A DNA stretch of 64,000 nt from Nocardia brasiliensis ATCC 700358 (GTDB lineage: Bacteria > Actinomycetota > Actinomycetes > Mycobacteriales > Mycobacteriaceae): contig NC_018681.1 of the NCBI RefSeq assembly GCF_000250675.2, positions 1,860,001 to 1,924,000 on the forward strand. The letters run 5' to 3'. Below the pieces are notes generated by a model that had not been told where the DNA came from, did no database searches, and was given only the letters and a program-made list of their open reading frames with translations. Positions 59,116 to 64,000 of the stretch are shown here, in pieces. Within the stretch, counting starts at the first letter, position 1. Each line of letters opens with the position of its first letter. Made by a program: the position numbers and the translations under genes.

Positions 59116-60270
59116 CTAGCGGATCGCGCGAAAGGCGTCTCGTAGCTCGCTGACCAGTACGTCCGGGTGTTCCCACCCCGGGAAGTGCCCGCCGTACTCC
59201 ATCTCGTGCCAACTGGTGAGGTTCCGGTAGCGGTGTTCCGCCCAGCGCCGGGCAACTGGGAACGGTTCGGCCGGGAACACTGTGCAGGCAGTAGGGACCA
59301 GTACCGCCTGCCCGTTCTGCTCGGCCGCGCTTCGCGCCGTCCACCGCAGCGCCTCCCAATACCAGCGCGCGGTGGCGGCTCCGGTGCCGGTGAACCAGTA
59401 CAGGGCGATGTCGTCCAGTTGCTGCGCCACGCTGACGCCGCCACCCGCTTCGGAGCGCGTATCGGAAAATGCGACCAGGGCTTCGCTCAGCCAGGCCGCG
59501 AGCCCGGCCGGGGAATCGACCAGCGAGTAGCCGATCGTCTGCGGCAGCATGCCTTGGGCGATCACATGGGTGGGCCCGGTCATCATGAACCTGTCCCGGC
59601 GGGCGAGCATGGCTTGCTCCGCGGCGTCGGCCGTAGCGATGTCCTCGGGTGTCGGTGCTGCGATCGGCATCGTAAGATGCAGTGCGGCAACTCTTTCCGG
59701 TACCAGGCGGGCCAGTTCGGTGCTCACGAACGCGCCCCAGTCGCCACCGTGCGCCCCGAAGCGTTCGTACCCCAGCCGGGTCATCAGATCCGCCCAGGCC
59801 CGTGCGGTCCGCCCGGGATTCCAGCCGGTTTTCCGTGGCCGTTCGCTGAACCCGAAACCCGGCAGGGCCGGTACGACCACGTCGAAAGCGTCCGTGGCCG
59901 AACCGCCGTGTGCGACCGGATCGGTCAGCGGCCCGATCATGCTTTCGAACTCCAGCACCGAGCCCGGCCACCCGTGCGTCAGCACCAGCGGAAAGGCGCC
60001 GGCCTCCGGCGAACGCACATGCCAGAACGCGATATTCAGTCCATACAGCCGAGTGCGGAAGTGCGGCAACGCATTCCAGCGCTGCTCCAGCGCGCGCCAG
60101 TCGTGTTGCCGCCAGCCGTCCAGTAGTCGCTGTAGTCGTGCCGAACCGATACCCTGCGAGCCATCCGTCACCGTCTCCGGTTCGGGCAGCCGCACGCGGT
60201 CGAGGCGCTCCCGCAGGTCCTGCAACTCGCGCTCGGGAATGCGCACGGGAAAAGGTTCGATCTCAGTCAC
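59116..60270 (-). CDS. Epoxide hydrolase (alpha/beta, EHN-domain type)
   Basis: A 384-residue protein with an EHN N-terminal domain (FPVRIPERELQDLRERLDRVRLPEPE) and a hydrolase core: LVLTHGWPGSVLEFESMIGPL (oxyanion hole), FGAHGGDWGAFVSTELA (nucleophile Asp), DIALYWFTGTGAATARWYWEA (lid Tyr region) and GGHFPGWEHPDVLV (His). It opens epoxides to diols. The GTG at 60270 has TAGCAT 7 nt upstream and no Shine-Dalgarno site, suggesting a leaderless mRNA; an ATG at 60381 is less likely. Confidence 0.9.
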   Translation of the reverse strand: MTEIEPFPVRIPERELQDLRERLDRVRLPEPETVTDGSQGIGSARLQRLLDGWRQHDWRALEQRWNALPHFRTRLYGLNIAFWHVRSPEAGAFPLVLTHGWPGSVLEFESMIGPLTDPVAHGGSATDAFDVVVPALPGFGFSERPRKTGWNPGRTARAWADLMTRLGYERFGAHGGDWGAFVSTELARLVPERVAALHLTMPIAAPTPEDIATADAAEQAMLARRDRFMMTGPTHVIAQGMLPQTIGYSLVDSPAGLAAWLSEALVAFSDTRSEAGGGVSVAQQLDDIALYWFTGTGAATARWYWEALRWTARSAAEQNGQAVLVPTACTVFPAEPFPVARRWAEHRYRNLTSWHEMEYGGHFPGWEHPDVLVSELRDAFRAIR

Positions 60271-60408
60271 AACGGCGATGCTAGGACGCAGCCGGCGCCT
60301 TGCTCGATACACAAAATTGCGCACTTCATGGAGAGAAACGTCACCGGCTGCCCGCTTGCCCAGGGTGCGCCGAATTGCCATGGTGGAAGGTAGGTCCTGG
60401 CAGGGACC

Positions 60409-60450
60409 CCGGACGAGGGAGCCGTACCCGGTGCGCGACAAGACGGCCTC
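60409..60450 (+). ncRNA. Guanidine-III riboswitch
   Basis: The 42-nt stretch matches the recalled guanidine-III (formerly mini-ykkC-like) class almost base for base: CCGGACGAGG, then GCCGTACCCGGT, a short variable run, then ACAAGACGGC. The 5' CCGG can pair with the later CCGG to make the pseudoknot, and GCCGT pairs with ACGGC. The 3' end abuts the GGAGG ribosome-binding site (60451-60455) of the sugE/gdx gene, so it probably controls translation. Free guanidinium should stabilise the fold and expose the site. Confidence 0.9.
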
Positions 60451-60461
60451 GGAGGCTCGTC

Positions 60462-60776
60462 ATGTCTTGGTTGATTCTGGTGTTGTCCGGCGTTTGTGAA
60501 GCGATCTGGGCCACCGCTCTAGGCAAATCGGCCGGTTTCACCCGGCTGATCCCCACCCTCGTCTTCCTGTTCGCGCTCGCCGCCAGCATGGCCGGCCTGG
60601 CCTTCGCCATGCGCGACCTCCCCGTCGGCACCGCCTACGCCGTCTGGGTCGGGATCGGCGCCGTCCTCACCGTCGCCTACGCGATGACCACCGGCGCCGA
60701 ACCGATCACCCTCCTCAAAGTCGTTTTCCTCCTCGGCATCATCGGCAGCGTGATCGGCTTGAAGTTGGCGCACTGA
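60462..60776 (+). CDS. sugE: SugE/Gdx-type guanidinium exporter (SMR family)
   Basis: A 104-residue, four-helix small multidrug resistance protein. MSWLILVLSGVCEAIWATALGKSAGFTRLIPT has the membrane Glu (in CEAIWA) used for proton/guanidinium exchange, and LPVGTAYAVWVGIGAV is the family's second motif. Sequence and the riboswitch upstream identify the Gdx (SugE) subtype, which exports guanidinium, rather than the EmrE drug-export subtype. The ATG at 60462 lies 6 nt after GGAGG; the upstream in-frame extension to 60300 would run through the riboswitch and is rejected. Confidence 0.95.
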   Translation: MSWLILVLSGVCEAIWATALGKSAGFTRLIPTLVFLFALAASMAGLAFAMRDLPVGTAYAVWVGIGAVLTVAYAMTTGAEPITLLKVVFLLGIIGSVIGLKLAH

Positions 60777-61000
60777 GCGGGGGCCAGGTAACCAGCAACG
60801 CTGCCGTGGGGGGACACACATCCGAGTGGAGAGCCGCGCGGCGGTCCGATAGGGTCTGCGGTGGTGCGGCAGTCGGGGGCCGATCCTGCCGCCTATTCGA
60901 GAAGATCTGCCAGCTACGGGCACGGGCCCGGGCCGGTTGGGGGGAGATTCGCCACGAATCGCCGCACGGACCGGGCTGGCAGACGTACTAGGAGGTACCG

Positions 61001-61381
61001 ATGCCCTACGCGATCGTTGGCCTACTCACGTTGGCACTGTGGGTCTACTGCCTGATCGACATCATCACCTGCCCGGACGCGGGCATCCGTCACCTGCCCA
61101 AGATGGGCTGGCTGATCGTCGTCATCCTCCTCCCCACCGTCGGTGCGCTGCTCTGGCTCTTCGCCGGCCGCCCCGTGCAAGAGGGCCGTCCGCGCTCTAC
61201 CACCGCGTACGCCGAATACGACCGCCCAGGCCGCCACGTCGCCCAGGACGCCGCCGACGACGAAGCCTTCCTGCGCGGCCTGCGCGAGCGCGCCGAACAG
61301 CAGCGCGCCGAGGCCCGCCGCCAAGAAGCGGCACGCCAGAACGACCTGGACCGCCGCCGCGAACAGGGCGAACAGCCTTGA
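61001..61381 (+). CDS. Small PLDc_N-domain membrane protein
   Basis: A 126-residue protein with two transmembrane helices (AIVGLLTLALWVYCLIDII and GWLIVVILLPTVGALLWLFAGRP) separated by TCPDAGIRHLPK. This is the PLD-nuclease N-terminal (PLDc_N) pattern of small actinobacterial membrane proteins. The C-terminal half is a charged helix rich in Arg/Glu/Gln (LRGLRERAEQQRAEARRQEAARQ). AGGAGG precedes the ATG. Function unknown. Confidence 0.85.
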   Translation: MPYAIVGLLTLALWVYCLIDIITCPDAGIRHLPKMGWLIVVILLPTVGALLWLFAGRPVQEGRPRSTTAYAEYDRPGRHVAQDAADDEAFLRGLRERAEQQRAEARRQEAARQNDLDRRREQGEQP

Positions 61382-61419
61382 CCCTTCAGGGATTGCGCTA
61401 TTCGTCGCTGTCGCGGACT

Positions 61420-61878
61420 TCATCCGCACGCTTTGTGGAAGGTGTCGAGCTTCTGTGACAGGTTCCGTCCGCGGTTTTCCAGCTCGTTCGTCTCGGTGAG
61501 CTGTGGAGTTTCGGCGATGGCGTCGAACTGATCGCCGAGCGCCTGTGTCGCATCTCGAATCCTTCCGTGTGACATGCGATCTGCGCCGTTATGGACGATC
61601 TTCGCCGCAGCGTTGTACCCGTCGGCTACGCGCCGGGCGGAGTCTTCTGGATTGTCGGAGTTGCGCAGATCCGATGCGGTGGCGATCTGCTGCCGTAGCG
61701 GTTCGAGGTCCTTATCGATTTGGGCGGCCACCGCGCAGTCCTCGGCGACGGAGTTGTCGTCGGATCGGTCTCGGCCGAGAAAGCCGATGACGGCGACGGC
61801 GACCAGCACGACCGCGAGTACGACAAGCAGGATCAGTGCTTTTCTGCCCGTGGGGCGGTTGCGGAGTTCGGTGCCCAT
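61420..61878 (-). CDS. Small membrane-anchored protein, function unknown
   Basis: A 152-residue protein: a short basic start, one transmembrane helix (ALILLVVLAVVLVAVAVIGFLG), then an external helical region (AEDCAVAAQIDKDLEPLRQQIATAS…FDAIAETPQLTETNELENRGRNLSQKLDTFHKACG) with two Cys that might form a disulphide. It starts 5 bases after the stop of the proline-rich protein gene, so the pair is an operon. Confidence 0.72.
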   Translation of the reverse strand: MGTELRNRPTGRKALILLVVLAVVLVAVAVIGFLGRDRSDDNSVAEDCAVAAQIDKDLEPLRQQIATASDLRNSDNPEDSARRVADGYNAAAKIVHNGADRMSHGRIRDATQALGDQFDAIAETPQLTETNELENRGRNLSQKLDTFHKACG

Positions 61879-61883
61879 GCCGA

Positions 61884-63080
61884 TCAGCTCCAATCCAGTT
61901 GCGGTGTCGAAAGGAAGAACGTCTCGCCGGGATAGTGGCTTTGTAGCTTCATGATCTCGCTCAAACTGGTGTTCTCCCAAGGCCGAGGCGTCGGCGCGGC
62001 GCCGACCCATTCGTGGTTGAACTCCTGGCCGACGACGACCGTATACGCCTTTTGAACCTGATAGTCGTATCGGTAGTACCGCGACTGGAAATATTGACCG
62101 TCGCGCTCGACGACCCGCACGTTCTGTGTCGCTTCCATTCCTGCCACCCGGAATCGGTACTGCACTTTGAGAGTGAGCTTGTTGTAGTTCGGGTCGGCGG
62201 GGTCCGCGACGTTGAGCATTTTCGTCCAGCCACTCGGCTTACCCCAGGTATCGGGGTCTGCCTTCTTGTAGTCCGGGGAGTACGGGCCCAGCGATGCATG
62301 CGGGGAGGCCAAAGGCTTGCTGTAGTCGGTCACCCAGGTTCCGCCGGGGTCGGTCGCTATTTCGTTGTCGACAGCTACGACTCCGGGCAGGTCAGCCGAT
62401 CGTTTGAAACGACGTCGTGCCATCGGAACGAGTAATGCGGCCATGCCCGCCAGCAACAGGAAAGGGATTCGCCGGTCAGGGAAGCCCGCGATACCGTCGG
62501 TGTGCTGGGACTCGGGCACCGACGTCGGAGACGTCGCCGGTGTCGGGGAAGTCTGCGTGGTGGACGACGGCGGCGGTACTGCAGAGGGCGGCGACGGCGC
62601 GCTCGTCACCGTTTCTCGCGCTGGTGCCGATGGCGAGTCTGATGGCGGGGCAGCGCCTGGTTGTGCTCGCTCCGGGTTCGGCGTTTCGTCGCCGGGAAGC
62701 GCCGGTGGTCGCGCCCCGGGCACCGGCACGATTGGAGTACCAGCGCCGTGGGGCAGCACGGGTGGGGTGAGCGCTCCCGCCCGTCCGCCGGCGTTTCCCG
62801 CATTGGGTGCCTGGCCGGGCAGCACGGGTGCAGGTGCTGGCTGCGCCGTCGTCGGCGGTCCCCCTGGTGTTCCGGGCGGTGGAGCCGGCGGGGGCTTCGG
62901 GACCGGGATACACGGCCAGCCCGGGTGCATCTGCTGCCACTGCTCACAGGGGATGTCGGGCTGAGCGAAGGCGACGGGTTGGTCGAGGGTCGTGATCAGG
63001 ACCGCGCCGGTCGTGATCGATCCGAGGAGTGCGAGCGCTGCCGCGGTGCGGCGCACTAAGTCTCCGCGCGGATGTTGCAT
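61884..63080 (-). CDS. Proline-rich exported membrane protein
   Basis: A 398-residue protein. An N-terminal signal (AAALALLGSITTGAVLITTL) leads into a Pro/Ala/Ser-rich external region of about 170 residues that includes PDIPCEQWQQMHPGWPCIPVP. A transmembrane helix follows (IPFLLLAGMAALLVPMA), then RRRFKRS and a C-terminal domain of about 170 residues (GTWVTDYSKPLASPHASLGPYSPDYKK…GQEFNHEWVGAAPTPRPW) that would be cytoplasmic. No family was recognised. GGGAGG precedes the ATG at 63080. Confidence 0.75.
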   Translation of the reverse strand: MQHPRGDLVRRTAAALALLGSITTGAVLITTLDQPVAFAQPDIPCEQWQQMHPGWPCIPVPKPPPAPPPGTPGGPPTTAQPAPAPVLPGQAPNAGNAGGRAGALTPPVLPHGAGTPIVPVPGARPPALPGDETPNPERAQPGAAPPSDSPSAPARETVTSAPSPPSAVPPPSSTTQTSPTPATSPTSVPESQHTDGIAGFPDRRIPFLLLAGMAALLVPMARRRFKRSADLPGVVAVDNEIATDPGGTWVTDYSKPLASPHASLGPYSPDYKKADPDTWGKPSGWTKMLNVADPADPNYNKLTLKVQYRFRVAGMEATQNVRVVERDGQYFQSRYYRYDYQVQKAYTVVVGQEFNHEWVGAAPTPRPWENTSLSEIMKLQSHYPGETFFLSTPQLDWS

Positions 63081-63700
63081 GGTCCCTCCCATTCGATCTG
63101 AAGGCGGAGCAACCCCCGGAAAGCTTTACTTCTCTGCAGCTCCGGTCCTCATAGAACCATTCGAGCAATTATCTAGCAAACTATTCGTCCGGCGCAGGTA
63201 ACCGATCATGACCTGCCACTTTGCTCAACCGCCTGCATCGCCCCGCTCGGCTGCGGTAGCCGAAGATTCAACTACAGCGTTGTCGGTCATGTCACACCGC
63301 AGTCGGTGCTCGGACTGAGCTGGTGTCACTACCCCGGCGGTGTGCAGCAAACCTGGCGGGAAAAGGCGGCAGCCATCGCAGGGTCTTTCATGTACCGGAA
63401 AGGTGCCTGACGGTGGCGCTGGACAGGACACGTCGGGGACAGGTGCGTGTCGCGGGGAACCTGCGATGCCGTGCGTGGGTCCAACTGGGTATGAGCAAAG
63501 ACGAGCGTTGTCGATGGGTGCCGCCGAGCATGAGTAAGTCGGAATTGCGTGGGCGCAGAAGTGATCGGCGGACGTGCACGGCAAAGGGTGCATTCGGGGC
63601 GCGGTATCGCCGTCGCAGAGATCCAGATGAAGGGGACGGGCCTGAGCTCTGAGCGGGTCGGCGGCAAGGTTCGCAGGCACTCCTCATCGTGCAGGCAACC
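63081..63700. other. Gene-free stretch with an AT-richer promoter region
   Basis: About 620 bases without a supported gene. Short frames on both strands are Pro/Arg/His-rich and lack ribosome-binding sites. The part from 63115 to 63190 is clearly less GC-rich and is the likely promoter for the proline-rich protein gene. No repeat or RNA element was recognised. Confidence 0.45.
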
Positions 63701-64000
63701 TCAGAGAACGAGAACGGCGATCAATAGGGCGGTGGCGGCGAGTGCCAGGTAGGACAGGTACAACCCCCAGGGGCGATGTTCGACAGGTGGTGTGGGGATA
63801 CAGGTTTCGTGGATCGGGCGTTCCTCGAGGTGCGCGGTGAGGAACGGCAGCCATCGGCTGTTCATGTGTCCGCGTTCGAAGTATTCGCTGTGGGCGAAGG
63901 TGAAATTCTCTTGTTGCAGTCGAGGGCATTGTGCGGAGAACCCTTGCAGCCCGGAGGGCCCGGTGCCGGAGACGAACCAATTGACGGCGCGGGTCCACAC
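63701..64000 (-). CDS. Tail-anchored hypothetical protein, partial at the window edge
   Basis: At least 99 residues, reading in from the right edge, ending in one transmembrane helix (WGLYLSYLALAATALLIAVLVL) that forms the very C-terminus. The preceding part is hydrophilic, with several His/Glu/Arg (FAHSEYFERGHMNSRWLPFLTAHLEERP). It may start at the GTG at the edge or continue outside. No family recognised. Confidence 0.5.
   Translation of the reverse strand: MWTRAVNWFVSGTGPSGLQGFSAQCPRLQQENFTFAHSEYFERGHMNSRWLPFLTAHLEERPIHETCIPTPPVEHRPWGLYLSYLALAATALLIAVLVL

Noticed and set aside
60300..60461. In-frame N-terminal extension of the SugE protein
   Set aside because: It would translate through the riboswitch and differs from the family N-terminus, which begins exactly at 60462.
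63225..63680. 151-codon minus-strand frame near the right end
   Set aside because: Pro/His/Cys-rich, no ribosome-binding site, no recognisable fold, and competing frames of similar quality on both strands.
1..64000. CRISPR arrays, tRNA or rRNA genes, prophage or integrative element ends
   Set aside because: None was seen: no regularly spaced repeats, no tRNA-like cloverleaf or rRNA sequence recognised, and no integrase or phage structural genes.

Overview
The window is GC-rich actinobacterial DNA, most probably from Nocardia or a close mycolic-acid-producing relative. This is inferred from gene content: a cyclopropane/mycolic-acid methyltransferase, an EspC-like type VII secretion operon, a DesA3-like acyl-CoA desaturase with its ferredoxin reductase, F420/deazaflavin-type enzymes, a PapA-like acyltransferase, ANTAR regulators, an AfsR/SARP-type regulator, many TetR repressors and many GTG starts. 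No rRNA, tRNA, CRISPR array, transposase or prophage gene was recognised. The window reads as ordinary chromosome of the metabolically rich, regulator-dense kind.

Layout. 1-5 kb: end of a DinB-like gene, TetR and SnoaL pairs, a VOC protein, a Tat-exported FAD amine oxidase and a deazaflavin-dependent oxidoreductase. 4.7-8.1 kb: a DesT-like TetR gene divergent from a ferredoxin reductase / acyl-CoA desaturase / small-protein operon, with a palindrome between them. 8-16 kb: a DUF4254 protein, TetR/CocE hydrolase, a DUF4389 membrane protein and a three-gene ABC-2 exporter. 16-19 kb: an overlapping three-gene type VII secretion-associated operon. 19-30 kb: an orphan NarI-like membrane protein, an NCS1 permease, a GGDEF-EAL protein, a VanX-like lipoprotein, PAS-ANTAR and ANTAR regulators, a YdcF-like protein, an SGNH esterase and a DUF1460 amidase. 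30-38 kb: a CMAS-type methyltransferase, EcsC and PhoD proteins, and two secreted peptidases. 37-49 kb: an LLM oxidoreductase behind a MerR-type promoter, an MHS transporter, GtrA, a ferritin-like protein, AraC, thioesterase, HTH and LysR genes, two alpha/beta hydrolases, and an ECF sigma factor flanked by small membrane proteins. 49-55 kb: a PapA-like acyltransferase, a degenerate lipid-kinase-like protein and a large SARP/NB-ARC regulator. 55-64 kb: a tandem double alpha/beta hydrolase, a secreted lipase, an aldo/keto reductase, an epoxide hydrolase, a guanidine-III riboswitch with a SugE/Gdx exporter, and small or proline-rich membrane proteins.

How the parts work together. The clearest circuits are local regulator-operator-target sets: the riboswitch with the guanidinium exporter, the DesT-like TetR with the desaturase operon, a TetR with a CocE hydrolase, a Crp/GlxR-type site between the amidase and the CMAS gene, a MerR-type 19-bp-spacer promoter on the LLM gene, and a repressor-type palindrome inside the gtrA promoter. 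Several genes appear leaderless, with a TANNNT-like box 6-7 nt before the start codon, and this supports several start choices.

The most unusual items are the NarI-like protein whose four heme-ligand positions all look substituted, the double hydrolase with two apparently complete triads and a membrane anchor, the hendecad repeats in the large type VII-associated protein, the IS30-type HTH fused to a GbsR/MarR-like domain, the truncated PAS gene that keeps its promoter, and the 31-codon membrane peptide overlapping the ECF sigma gene. All functional calls come from motif recognition by eye; no database search was run.
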